A stretch of DNA of 64,000 nucleotides from Welwitschia mirabilis. Lineage: Eukaryota > Gnetophyta > Gnetopsida > Welwitschiales. The translations under genes and the position numbers were made by a program. Below are positions 33,410 through 46,080 of this stretch, piece after piece. The notes below the pieces were generated by a model. The model was not told the DNA's origin. It was given only the letters and a program-made list of their open reading frames with translations, and did no database searches. The stretch lies in the NCBI GenBank assembly GCA_051453625.1, contig JBOZIK010000001.1:16674135-16738134 (forward strand). Reading direction: 5' to 3'. The first letter of the stretch is position 1. Every line of letters starts with the position of its first letter.

Positions 33410-34440
33410 TTAGTACATTATCATTTTTCATTCATGCTCAATTATTATAGGTTGTAAAGAAGACATACTAATGGAAGGAACTAGAATAGGACTAGTAGCT
33501 ACATCTCCCCCTTTAACCATAGGATATTGAGTATTTAAGATGGTTACTAGGTTAGAGGAAGTATAAGGCTTCAAAAAATCAAGTTGAAAATCATCATTAA
33601 AAGTCTTTGAAAAGATTACATTATGAGAAGAAATTATATTATGATGCTTTAGAAGATAAACATAATAATCCTTCTAGTCAGTTGGATATCCCAAAAAGAT
33701 GTTAATACAAGCATGTTCTCCAAATTTATCATGATGTTCATATGGAATATGAACATAGCATTTGCAACCAAATACACGAAAGTGATGAAAATTCAGCTTG
33801 TAATCATACCATGTCTCAGTTGGATATACTCCTTTTTTAGCATATCAACCAATATGATTATTAAGATGCATAGTGGTTTTCACTACTTCACCCTAAAGAT
33901 AGGTCTTATAGCCACTATAATACATCATGGAATGTGTCATATCCATGATAATGTGATTAAATCACTTAGTGATGTGCTTTTTTTGAGGTGTCCTGGGGTA
34001 GGTCTTTAAATGATGAATTCTTTCAAAAATGAAAAAGTCTTTAAACTTAGTAGAGGTATGTTTACTATCATTATCTGAGTGCAAACTCTTAATCTGATAA
34101 TCAGCTTGCTTTTTTACTATGATCTTAAACTTCTTGAAAATATTTAAGATATAAGATTTAAACTTGATAAAATATACCTAAGTCATTCCATAATAGTGAT
34201 TAATAAAAGATATAAAATAACAAAGGTCATGGAGAGTAGAAACTAACATATGTTCACATAGATCACTATGAATAAGTAGAAGCCTTTGATTGTCATGCCA
34301 CTTAGTTAGTGTAAATCATTGTTTAGTTGCTTTATCATTATACATGCTTGACACTAAGGAAAATCTTGTGAAACGGATGAAATAATCCAATAGTACTTCT
34401 CACATAATATATTCATCATGTAAGAAGTAGGATGTCTTAG
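33410..34440 (-). pseudogene. Ty1/copia integrase core, decayed
   Basis: Minus-strand blocks in order: a GAG-pre-integrase remnant near 34300-34400 (C-Q-A-C-I-M-I-K-Q), H-T/S-G/D-L-C-E-H-M near 34240-34270, F-I-N-H-Y-Y-G-M-T and V-Y-F-I-K-F-K-S near 34160-34210, then I-K-S-L-H-S-D-N-D near 34072-34100, which is the second catalytic Asp region. Next come M-H-L-N-N-H-I near 33850 and G-C-K-C-Y-V-H-I-P-Y-E-H-H-D-K-F-G-E-H with I-F-L-G-Y-P at 33690-33770. This is the full order of a copia integrase. Stops and shifts are frequent. It would join cDNA to the host chromosome if intact; here it is dead. Confidence 0.82.
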
Positions 34441-36199
34441 AGCTCAAGAATGAAGAGCACAAGATTTAAAAATGATAAATTTTATTTCTCCTCTCTCTTT
34501 ATTTTAACAAAGAAATTATCTATATAGACAAGTACATCACTATGGTTTTCATGAATCCCTAGGTGTGGACCATCGTGTGTACAAGTCTCATCATGTCTAA
34601 TAACTTTATGTTTATTTTTAAATAATAAAATAGAAATTATGGTTAGTAATATAGGATTATCATGTAATAGATATATAGTTAGAACTACTGACATAGATAA
34701 GAATCAATTAGAATTATTTAAAATAACAATGTACATTCTAATTCCCATGTTATAAAAGAACATAAATATTTCTTTACATTATGAGAATCATACCCCATGG
34801 AATGTAACATGATACATGTTTACTTATCATGACTATACTAATAGAAACTATAAGAGAAACTAATATTTTACATTATAATATCATAAATATTATTCATATG
34901 AAAGTGAAAATCTTAGGTATGGATTTATCAACCTTTAATCATACTTAGATTTACTAGCTTACAAGTAGATATATTATCAAAATAGGATATACTTTATTAA
35001 TAGCAAAATATTAATCATCCATTACCTCCTTTTGGTAGAAATGCTTTCTTTAGGTAGTATACCCTTTATTAATTAAATCATCCTTCTTATACCCTTTATA
35101 TTCTTAGGGGTTTATCTCACCATTAAAAAACTCTTACTTTATAGGTGATAGCTTATTATATAAGGTGTCATAGCATTACATGGGTGAATAAATTATGGTA
35201 TGAAATGAAGAGAATAATTAAATATCAAGAAAAAACTATAAGATAATTTCATGGATCTTATACTTCAATTTAATTTTCTATGAATCCACATTTACCTTCT
35301 TCATGTTTGATTTATTAAATAGAATAATTCTCTATCCTGTTTGTTACTCTTATCTATTTCTTCATATGAATATATGTTATTATTATAGATATTTTGTCTA
35401 GTGATTTATCTCTATTATAATATGTAATTATATTTCTTTGATGTATTATCTATCTATTTTAGAAGATATTATATGATATAATATATGATGTCACTGATCT
35501 TTATTCTATGTTAATCTTCATTTAATGCCATCATTTTTTGCTATCTCCAACATATTTCACACAGGGACATTACTAATATTATATCTAAAGGTGTTAGATT
35601 AAGAAATTGTTATTTTTTTAATCTATCTAAAGAATTAATATAATTTTTAATAGTTATTATTAGAAGTATAAAATCTATAATTTCTGATTAGACCAATAAT
35701 TAGAGCACTGTAATATTCAAAAAATGCCTACTTTAATTAGATACATGGAATTATGTGGTTTTATGAAATAATGTATCTACTTAGCTTTGTTTGGTTTTTA
35801 TTTGTAATTAATCATATAATATACCACATGAATTTTTAAATTTTTATTTTTTGGTACATTTTACACTTTGATCTTTATATCTTCTTATCTTATCTTCATA
35901 TGATGATGATAATTATTTGCATGTCTTTTAACCAATATTTAGTAATCTAAGTGATTTTTATTCTTCGTACTTTGCTTGTATTAATAGAGGACTAGTAATA
36001 TACTAGTTGTAAGGTGTGTTAAAAAATAGAATTTATATATTTTAATCCTTTAATTATGATTATTTTATCATCTAAATAGTGATATTTATTATATTATATT
36101 TAAGGACCTAAATTACTTAAAAATAATTTTTTTTATTATTTTATAGTTTAATTTGGATGTTTTATTAAATGCCCCAAGGTAGAACCTATGGAAACCACA
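34441..36199. other. A+T-rich sequence without recognised genes
   Basis: Bases 34450-34600 repeat 27560-27700 and probably belong to the copia element. The open frame at 34482-34694 on the minus strand lies mostly in that repeat and has no family signature. From 34720 to about 36200 I see only A+T-rich sequence with no domain, no LTR match and no tandem repeat of note. Confidence 0.6.
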
Positions 36200-36349
36200 T
36201 CATATAATGGTAGGAATCATTATTATTATGCCATAGTAATCTAATTCATTAGCATAATAATGCATTTGAGTTAAAAGTTAAACTTTTAAGATATAATTCA
36301 TGCCAATGTATGGATTGTAGTTATGTCTTAAACAAATTAAGAATATAAT

Positions 36350-37200
36350 TTATCAAAATAAATATTGATTTTGGAAATACTATCAGCATTATGATTGATT
36401 ATGTAAATCCTAATTTTATGCATACTAGTTCACTTAAAGATTATTTATCTTCCGCTAAAAAATGAGTACTTCTAGATCCTTCTACTCTTGACTTTACATT
36501 ACTAAATCATATTTTTAAGGATATGTCCAATAATTTTACTTTACAATATGTTTTGATTCCTATGCATATTAAATGATTTCTTACAACTTCCAATTTTGAA
36601 GTTTTTCATGTGCGATGTTTTACTAGGGGCTTTATATTAGTGGAACTTGCTACTTTCAAAATGATTCGTAAAGCATTAGATATTTGCATTTTTTCCCTAT
36701 CTTAGAAACCTTGATAGTATGTAAATGGAAATTTTATTTTGATGTTATTCATCTAGCTTATGTTTTAATTTCACGCTATGTTGAACTTTTGAATCTTCCA
36801 CTTATTTTTCATTCTTTTAAATGTAAAATTATTGGTTTCATTAGTCTTATTCTTGATGAACAATTTTTTTTGCTTTGATGATATTTATAAAATATGTTAC
36901 TTTGTTGAGGTTACTCTAGTAGAGAATAAGCATACTTTATAACTTAGTGCTATGCATCTTATATTTACTCAAAAGATTAATTATTTTAATTTTTATAACT
37001 CATGTGTATGTTATATCATAACAGTTATTACATTTTTTATTATAGCTACCTTACATGTTACACTCATTGTGTTGCTTCTTTTATTAAGGAAAAGAAATCT
37101 ACATCAAATCCATCACCATAGATTATTTATTATTCTTCAAAAACTATGAAAAATTATGAGGTTACAAAATTTAAGAATCAATCTATTAAAGATATAACAA
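36350..37200 (+). pseudogene. LINE ORF1 (DUF4283-like), first copy
   Basis: Reading across shifts gives L-V-E-L-A-T-F-K-M-I, then V-C-K-W-K-F-Y-F-D-V-I-H-L-A-Y-V, then C-Y-F-V-E-V-T-L, then F-N-F-Y-N-S-C-V-C-Y. The same blocks recur in the second LINE (42330-42760), where the last part reads N-S-C-V-Y-F-H-H-T-D-H-Y-I-S-P-C-P-Y. That is close to the VxYExLPxFCxxCxxIGHxxxxC zinc-knuckle end of plant LINE ORF1. ORF1 proteins bind LINE RNA and act as chaperones. The assignment rests mainly on context with ORF2 and the knuckle pattern. Confidence 0.6.
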
Positions 37201-37477
37201 TGCATATTACCTATATCTATCATTTTATTTCTCAAATAAGGCTTTCTATTCTTCTAATAATTAATTACTTATAGTTTAAGAAGGATTATTTTATTTATAA
37301 GTTAAAAAAGATATAAACATATTAGGTCTTATACTATTTCTTCTTCTACAGCTCATCACTAGACTTTTTGGGAGTATGTTATTTCAAATCCAATTATTAA
37401 TGTTAAAGGTATGAATGTTAACAAAGATATTTTTGTTAATAGTAATGGGGTTCATTCTCACATATATTAACCTTAAT

Positions 37478-40400
37478 GAATATTATATCTTGAAATGTTT
37501 AGGGATTTACTATTTAACTTTGATAGACATTCTCTAGGAACTATTCTCTAGGATTTTTATCCCTGCATATTTTTTTACCATTTGGGTTTTTTTTTCTTAT
37601 TAAAATTTACAAATTTATTTATCTAGTTTGCATTTTTTTGTTCATTCATTGGTATGTTTTTTATTATTTCTATCTATGCTACTAATCATATGCATCAATG
37701 AATTCAAATTTGGGGGCGTTTAACACATATATTTCCTTTTTTTTTTGGTTTTTTGAAAAATATTTTAATATGGTTGATTTATCTTATGATATGTTAAGTG
37801 GAGAGGACTTTGTCTTACATCCTCTTAAATTGAATGCTTGATTGCAATTTAAACATTAATTTTATCTTTTATATGCAATTTTGTACTTCTTTGAAATCAT
37901 GTGACATCAATTTACTTAGAGCAAGTTTCTTCAAACAACTCAATAAATCTATCAGAATTTAAATAATTTTATAACTTTACTCTTTCTTTTTAGGATTTAG
38001 ACTACTTCACTAAGCTTGTAAACATGATAGTTTTATCAGAACATTTTCCTATTTAAGCATACATGAAATTTGCTATTTCTTCTTCAATAGGTTATTACAC
38101 TTTACCTTTCTTAATATCTCTTGGTATAAGTGCAATATTGAGGGATAAATTATTTGTATTTTTTGAATCATATAGCCTAGATATTCTAGCCTAATTAAAT
38201 GGATTAATTGATAGTTTTATGTAGAGTTGAAAATTATGCTTTATTTTTAAAAAAACAAGTAGCTAGACAAGGAAAATCTTATTTTTCATTCTATGACCCA
38301 AACTTTCTGAGACTTGAATTATTAGTTTATTCATGATCTTGTTTATCCATCTCTTTATTCTAAACTTGTTAAAGCTTGTATGGCTCAATAAAAATGAAAA
38401 TTTTTAAGCAAAAATGTACTCCTATTAAAAGTATGCTCCTCTGATTATAGACTCAAGATGAAGATATTAAAGAATTTTTAAAATTTTTAAATTACTCTAA
38501 CTATGGAATTTAAATTACTTTGTCATAGGATTATGATCAAATTCTTCACAAGCATAATGAAATCCCTAATTTTTCAAAGGAGTATTTTCAAATACTATTT
38601 AAAGAAATACCAATTATTATAAATGATTTTTTATTTGTTGATTCATTTTGCTAGATTTAGAAATTATTCTTAAAGAGCTCAAAGATACCTTTTTAAATAT
38701 GGCTAATGATAAAGTTCTTAGCTTTAATGATTTTTCCTTATAATTTTTAAAGATAACTTGAATTTATTAGGTTATAAATATCTTAATGTTATAAGAAACA
38801 TCGTACTTCAAGGTTCACTTTGAAATCATATTAACAAAGAAATTATTTGTCTTCTATCTAATCTAGGAATTCTCTTCTAATTAGTAACTAATGATCCATC
38901 ACTTTATTAAATTTTAGTTTTGACATTTAGATAAATTTATTTTCTAATAGGCTTAAAAAAATTCTTTTAGATATTACCAAAAGCAATAAATGTGTTTAAC
39001 TCCTAGTAAATATATTATTTCAAATGTTTTGGTATCTTAGAAAGGACATTAATGGGAAATTAATTTTAATTAGGATGTGTCCTCCATTGGTCTTAATTAT
39101 ACTAAATAACAACATAAAATCAAATGGGATTTCATTCTAACTTAACTAAAACATTTATGTTTTGGATCTCACTTTCTTCATATGGTGCAATATTTCTTTA
39201 CCAATGCAAATGTTTGTATAGCTACTTCTCATGATGTTAGTTCTTCCTTTTTCCTTCATTAGTCCGTCAAATAAGGTTTTCCTTTGACTTCTTATATTTT
39301 TATCATTGCTATTAATTTTATTTATTAAGCTTTTCAACAAATAGTGATTTGTAAGAGAAATTTTATTAGAAGACAGGACACAATGATTATTAAATTTAAA
39401 TTTTTCTAATTATTTTTTTATGGGGTCAAATGATAAACACTCTCTTATAGAATTTTTACTTATATTTAATATTATTGCCATTTCTCAGAAAGTGAAATTT
39501 ATATGGCAAGTGATAATTACCAGTATCTTTTATATTAGTTCTAGTAAATTTTATAGGGAAAAGAAATTATAAAACATTTGGGTGTTCCTTCATCCTTTAA
39601 GAGTTTTTCCCATAAGCCATGGAATCAAAAATTGAAAATAATGCAAAAGAAAGGAAAAAAGTGGAGGACAAAATGTCCTTATTTCACATGTTAATATTTA
39701 TTTTTCAAACCTATTATTTCATCTACCCAATGTTTATTATTCTTCTTATTGGCTCCTTTGAAAATTACTTATTTTAAATTTAAAAATTTCTTCAAGTATC
39801 TATTTGAACATATGAATAAGATGAAAAAGTTTTTAGTAGAGTTTATTATAATATTACAACCTTGCCTAAAGAAAAGGATGATTTAAATATTATTAATTTA
39901 TATTCACAAGGAGTTAGTTTATCTACTATGTAGGTTCTTTAATGTTTCATTTATACTTCATGAGCTACTAAATGGATTCTTTAGATATTTGTTTTTGCTT
40001 CCTTAGTTTCTAAATTACTCTTTATTAGGCTTAAGAATTAATTTCCTAAGAACAATCACATATGAAAGAATATTCATCTAATTAATTAGTTTTTTAATTC
40101 ATTTCAAATTAGTATTTAAGGAATACATGTTTTTAAAAGTGTTTTTAATATTTCATAATGCTTTATTCTTTTGTTTTTTGAATACATATAAAACTCCCTA
40201 TAGCTTTTATTTCATATATTATTCCTTTGTGATTATCTTACTCTTTTTGTTTTAGTAATTAGAAAACCCAAACTAGCTGCGACATGGTTTAATAAAGAAT
40301 TAACATTTTTACAAAATTTATAGGTAGGAAATAACTAGATCAACTTGTTGAATTTTCAATATACATATAGGAATTACATTGGACTTCAAAAATCTTTAAT

Positions 40401-41200
40401 TGAACTTCAAAAATTTTTATTTCATGATATCAAATAATTTCTCTCTACATATAGAGGGCACATGGTGGTAGATCACACATTTGTTCTTTTTGATTTCTTA
40501 AGTAAAGCCTATACCTTTCTAAACGTATGTGCTATTTGTAATCATAGATGTAATATGAAACATGCATCCTCTCTTTGAATTTCTAATGTAAGAATAATTT
40601 AGAATCTTATAGCTTTTCCTAAGATTAAGAACTTTCTTTATAACCTAATGTTTTAAGATCTTTCTATTAGTAATTACCTACAACATTTGGGAGTATTAGA
40701 TCTACATTGTCTATTTTACAATCAAGAAGATGATTTTTTGCATGTTTTTATCTATTTTTCATTTACTAGAAATACATGGAATTTGATTTCTCTTATTCTT
40801 TCTTATGTTTCCTTGAATTTTGACATCATTATTTTAGGAATCAATTGGAATTGATATCAAGATCATTGTTTCTTATAAATATCATTAGGCCATGCATTCC
40901 TTGTTTTATATGAAACAGAGGATGTGATTTAAACCATATAAAACCAAATATCTTCACTTCTATTTTCTTGAATTTTCAGCTTGGATTTATAGGGAAAATC
41001 TATTTTTTTTAAACTACTATCTTTTTATATCCATAACCATGTAGTAAAGGAGAAATTATAAGTGGACTCTCTAATGCAATTACTCATGACTTAGTTTCCT
41101 CCAAATTATAGTTAGCCTAGTTATTTCTTGTTTTTTTTAATAGTTTTTTCCCTTCTATATTTATATAGTTTAGGTGCTTACTATTGTACATCTTGAGTTA
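37478..41200 (+). pseudogene. LINE ORF2: endonuclease-RT-zf-RVT, first copy
   Basis: The start M-N-I-I-S-x-N-V-x-G (37478) matches the MNIISWNCRG start of plant L1 ORF2, with both Trp codons changed to stops. In RT, Y-F-F-T-N-A-N-V-C-I-A-T-S-H-D-V-S-S-S-F (39200-39260) leads into a block matching RQGxPLxPYLFxxxxNFI (39260-39330). The FADD box is not clear. After RT come L-P-K-E-K-D-D-L-N-I-I-N-L-Y-S-Q-G (about 39860-39915), the PKxxGGLGIxNLxxxG block, and A-T-K-W-I-L. The zf-RVT part at 40605-40790 has F-P-K-I-K-N-F-L-Y-N-L-M and E-D-D-F-L-H-V-F, with most Cys replaced by Tyr. It is an inactive fossil. Confidence 0.78.
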
Positions 41201-41270
41201 TTAGATATTCGTTTTATTTAAATATTATAAAATTAATTAATTCTTATAATAGTAATAAAACATTTTCTTG

Positions 41271-41899
41271 GGGCTTAATTCCTCCCAGAAATAAGTGTTT
41301 ATAGTAAGGTTTTGACCATATATGTTACATTCCTTAAGGAGAAATATTATTTTATAATGTTTATCCTTTGATGATGATAGGCCTACATCCTATGACTATA
41401 TAAGTTCATGTCCTCTTTATAGAGGAAACATCTTGATTTCATCCTAATTTTATTTAATAATTAAATTATCTTCTATTTATATGCTTAAAGCATTTTATGG
41501 TTACTCAAGTTCTTTTGGCTTAAGGATTACTCCTTTAATATATAAAGCTAATAATTCATTTATTTGACATGTTTAAATTAATATTCTAGTAATTAATAAT
41601 GTTAACCTATAATAGGAGTTTAATCTTTAATGGTTACTTCTAGCATTTATACTTTTTGTTATTATTAATATTTTTATACATGGATCTATGTCTAATTTCT
41701 TCTACATGGACCTATGTCTAATCTCTTTTATCATATTTATTTTATTTGAAAGAGCACATTTTTTCATATATTAATAAATTTATGTAGGTAAAATAAAGTA
41801 CAACCATTATATAATTATTATAATTTTTTAGCATAATTAGAATCATAATTAGCTATGAAATATATAAATGATTATAAGCTAGATCTAACATTCTTGTTA
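41271..41899. other. Junction between two head-to-tail LINE copies
   Basis: This holds the end of the first LINE or the 5' untranslated part of the second. No poly-A tail or target duplication can be made out, and no coding signal is seen. Confidence 0.5.
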
Positions 41900-43195
41900 C
41901 TATATGTTATCATTACATGAATGTCTTGTTACTTTTGTACTATTCAATTTTACCTTAAAGTATTTTTACTTAACTTTTGGCATTAAAATTAACTCTACAT
42001 ATTCTAATCCTATGCACACTAATGTACTAAAATGTTATTTACCTTTCCTTGTATAAGGAGATATTTTAGATAATTTTTCCATTGGTTTTGCAATAGCAAA
42101 GGATGGTTTTTAAGATATGTTGGATTTTTTTTCTTTACAAAATATCTTTATTTAAATTGTAGGCTTTATTACATATCAGGTTTCAACTTTTATGCATATT
42201 AGACATATTATTACTACTCATGGTTATGAAGTTTTCCATGTATCATATTTTGCTAAGAGTTTCTTTTTTACCCCCTTTTTTTCTTCTTCTTCTTCTTCTT
42301 TTTCTTTTTCTTTTTTTTTTTTTTTTTGGTTGAGTTTCCTACTTCTAAAGTGGTTCATAAAGCATTAGGTATTTGTATGTTTTAAACTTTCTTAGCAACT
42401 TTAGTAGCATGTAAATGAAATTTTGATTTTGACATAGTAGATCTAGCTTATACTCAATTTCTCTGCTATGTCAAGCTTCCAAATATTCTAGTTACTTTTC
42501 ATCTTTTTGAATGTAAAATCATTATTTACATTATTTCTATACTTTATCAATGAAAAATTTTACTATTAATGATATTCATAAAACATGTTATTTTGTGGAG
42601 GTTACTATAATAAGTCATAAGCATACTTTAATTCTAACTACTAGGGATTATGTTTTTACTCAAAATATTGATTACTTTAATTTATCCAACTCATGTGTAT
42701 ACTTTCATCATACTGATCATTACATCTCTCCTTGTCCCTATGTTAATAATCATACTTAATGCATTTTTATTTTGATTAAAAAAGAAACTTGTACTAGATC
42801 CATTGTCATAGACTATTCACTTTTCTTTAAAACCTTTGGAAAATGATTAAGTTGTAAAAATCTAAGAAGAAATTTTTCAAAGACACATTAAATACTTCTT
42901 CCCTACCTTCATCCCTTTCTTCCTCCAATAAGATCTTTTATTCTTTGGTACTCAATCACTTATGAATGAAAAAGATTTTATTTTAACTACAAGTCAGAAA
43001 ATATCTAAACATATCATTTTTAATACTATTTCTTCTTCTAAAACTTCTTAATAGACTTCTTTGGAGTATGTTATTTCAAATATAGTTATTACTTTTGAAG
43101 TTATGGATTTTGATATAACTATTTTTATTAACATTAATGAGAAGGGTCATTATTCCCCATATCTATCTTAATGAATACTATATCTTAGAATGTTT
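41900..43195 (+). mobile_element. L1-type LINE, second copy, 5' part with ORF1
   Basis: It is colinear with 36300-37500: 'taatcctatgcacactaatg' (42007) against 'taattttatgcatactagtt' (36413). ORF1 remnants run from about 42000 to 43150, the clearest at 42550-42759 with a knuckle-like end N-S-C-V-Y-F-H-H-T-D-H-Y-I-S-P-C. ORF2 starts at about 43172 with M-N-T-I-S-x-N-V-x-G-F and is cut after 10-odd codons by the minus-strand LINE. The element resumes at 49426. Confidence 0.72.
42271..42327. repeat. Polypyrimidine microsatellite (CTT/T tracts)
   Basis: A run of C5, T-rich sequence, (TTC)n, T5C repeats and a long T tract, inside ORF1 of the second LINE. The first LINE has ordinary sequence here, so it arose in this copy. 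Confidence 0.9.
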
Positions 43196-45707
43196 GAGGC
43201 TTCACAAAAATAAAAAGAGCAAAGTATATTAAACTAGAAAAATTACATTGGGGGGTGATAACACCCTAACTTAAGAGGAAATCTAAACTGTTTGGAAAAA
43301 GGAGGAACATTCTACTAAAAGTTGAGGAATGGATTAGAAATAAAACAAAATTGAAGGTAAAAGAATCCCTAGAAAAATAAACTAAAAATGGGAAACTAAC
43401 TAACTAGAAGACTATTATGCATCAATCACTAAAGACTTCTGATTAATAGACTAGGGACGAAAACACACTAGAATACTAGAAATGATAAAAATTAACTTAG
43501 GCTAGAGAAAGACCTAAAATGTGGAGGATTAGTATCCTATACATAAAGGAAAAATATTACCATGGCTATGTTCTAGTAAAAAGCTATCCATTTCATCAAA
43601 TAAAACCTCAAAGGCCTAATTTACCGCTTTGAATTCTTCATCACCTACATAATTTTTACTTGGATATAGTTTTAGAGATTTTTTTTATAGTTGGACTTAA
43701 TGGCTTAATGGAGGGCTCTGTGGAAGATTTCTAATGTGACAAGGGAGCATCTTTTTAGTTCATGAATTATTGCAAGAATAAATTCTTATTTTACAGCATC
43801 CATATCCCTATTCTCCTGTGGGTTATGCCACATTTTTACTGAATAAGAGTTCATGGTTGAATTCTGGATAGAACTAAGCCCCTTTCTAGCTGAGAAAATG
43901 TTTGATCATGCCTTTCCTACTCCTAGGAGTCTGATGGAAGATGTTCCTAAGCTAGCTTCTTAGCTATCTCTTAAGCTATATCCTGAGTTATCTCCTGCTA
44001 GGCTGGGGATGAATCCATCTTTATTCTGTGTTCTAGAGGCAAAGTTATCCCCCACTAACTAGGACTATTTTTTACAACATTCATATTAGATTTAGGGGTT
44101 TCTTCTAAGGGGGTTTTTCTCTTAGGATCTCTCCTTAATGGAGTCTGATGGGGGAATCACCACAGAGGAGAAGAAGAAGCCTCTCTTCTCTTGATCTCAT
44201 TGGTAGCTTACTAAAGTATTAGGATTAATTCAGAATATCTAGAATAGTCTTTCTATTAAAGGGCCTGAATAAAAAAGAAAGGTAAATTCACTTGGATCCC
44301 TAGATCCAGGGCTTTAAGAAATGCAAAGTGAATGCCTAAGATCTTAGAACAACAACTAGACTGGATGAAGTTTAGTTGACTAATTATATGCCTAAGACTC
44401 ATGGGGGTAGTAGCATCTTCTGACTGATGTGTCCACTAGGCAACTTAGGAATACCACCAAGGAAGAAGTGAAGTGTTTCATGCTATCCTTGGCTTTTAAG
44501 AGGGATGTTTTATCTAGTTATAGGGATTTACAAGAATCTAGAGAGAGAGCCTTCAATTATTTCAATAGAAATTCTTCTATATGTTATGCATTATTATCTC
44601 CAATGTCTATAAAAAGGGGTGATATTTGTGTAGGAGGATTTTCCATTCCACAGCTTAAACTTTATCCCACATGTCTAGGAAATATTTAAAGAAGCCATGA
44701 TTGGAAGGCTCGATAATAGATGTAGCTTCCCTTACAAGTTTGATTTAAGAGTGATAGCATTTAATCCTCTTAGCAGTATTTAAAGGAAATGGTAAGGGGG
44801 TGCTATTAAAAATCAAATCATTTCTAATTCTTTAAATATGCTACTAAGTCAAGTGAATCCCATCATTTAAGTAGGTATCAGAAACATTACAGATCTAGTA
44901 GGACTTCTTCATTATTATTGTTAATTCTTTACTCTAAGTGCATTAATGAAACAAGTGATGTGTAGTTTGTGTAATTGATCTTTAATGAAAACTCTATGGT
45001 GATCTTTTAGCAAATAAAAAAACTTTTATTTTTTTTGAAATTTAACCCTTTTAATAATTCTTGTAGGAGTCATATTTTCCATATTTCTTTAAAAGGATTT
45101 ATTTGGGAGAAACTGCATGATAAATGTTTAATTCTAGTAGTTATATTTGAGCTTTACTAAGATGATTCCTCAAGTAGAACTCTTCCTGATCGATGCTGAA
45201 ATTTGGATATTTGTAATTGATAAAATTACTCCAAGGTTATTCTCCTTCATTTAGTCCTTTCAGGATCCTATGAGCTTTAGTAATGAGGCAATCCTCTGGT
45301 CTCTGAATCCCCCATCCTCCTGATTCTCTTGGATGGACTATTGTCTTTCATTTACAAAGATGAATTCAGTTTTAGTTTTTATCTCTAGATCATATGAACT
45401 CCTTCAAAATAATATTGATTTTTTGAGTAATACTATTTTGTGGGGGTAATAATGGAAGCTATATATCAAAAAAAAGAGATTAGACATGAGTTTTCAAGGA
45501 TAAACTTTTCTTTAGAAAAGAGAAAATTATTCTACCAGGATTTGAATAATCTTTAAATGGACTCAAGAATGTAATTTTAGGTGAGGTTCTTATGCTAATT
45601 CTAAAGGAGAATTCCCAAGTAAATATTCTCTAGGTCTACTAGTTTAGCGTTCAGGATTTGGATGATTTCACCCCCTCTAATACTTGAATTCTTGACTTGT
45701 TTCAATT

Positions 45708-46080
45708 AGTATGAAGATCTGTAGCTACCGCCTAAGGTTCATAGAATTTTTGATATCTTCTGCTTATTTACATGAATCCCTGATCATAATGATAGTATCA
45801 TCTATATAGTGATTATTGATAAAGATTTGACCTCCAATTCTAATTCTTGTAATTCTATTTCTTCTTAAAAAACCTATAAAAAATTCATTTAGTATGAATA
45901 TCTGTAGATGCCAAAAAAAGATTTATGAAATTCATAATAAATTTTTCTTATTGATATGAAATGTTAGTCATAAGGATGATATCATCTACAAAGTGATTAT
46001 TGATAAAATTTTGACCTTCAATTCTAATTCCTGTAACTCCATTACTTTTTCAAAATACCTGTAAGACATTCATCACAAAG
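45708..46080. repeat. 183-bp tandem duplication covering the LINE RT catalytic box
   Basis: Units start at 45708 ('agtatgaagatctgtag') and 45891 ('agtatgaatatctgtag'), 183 bp apart, which is 61 codons. Both contain 'gtgattattgataaa' and the reverse complement of an xDD box. The units differ at many sites, so the duplication is old and not an assembly error of identical copies. Confidence 0.82.

Larger units (their letters stand above)
36200..41270 (+). mobile_element. L1-type LINE, first copy, plus strand
   Basis: Order on the plus strand: ORF1 with a DUF4283-like part (36350-37200), ORF2 beginning near 37478, RT (about 38750-39450), a C-terminal RT/linker block (39600-40000), a zf-RVT region (about 40600-40800) and a 3' end near 'agtaataaaac' at 41251. 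The whole element is colinear with the second copy (41900-43195 plus 49426-53200). Every frame is broken. The 5' end is set by eye from where similarity to the second copy starts and may be off by a few hundred bases. Confidence 0.78.

Noticed and set aside
44429-44689. 86-codon plus-strand frame
   Set aside because: It is antisense to the 3' part of the minus-strand LINE ORF2 and has no family signature.
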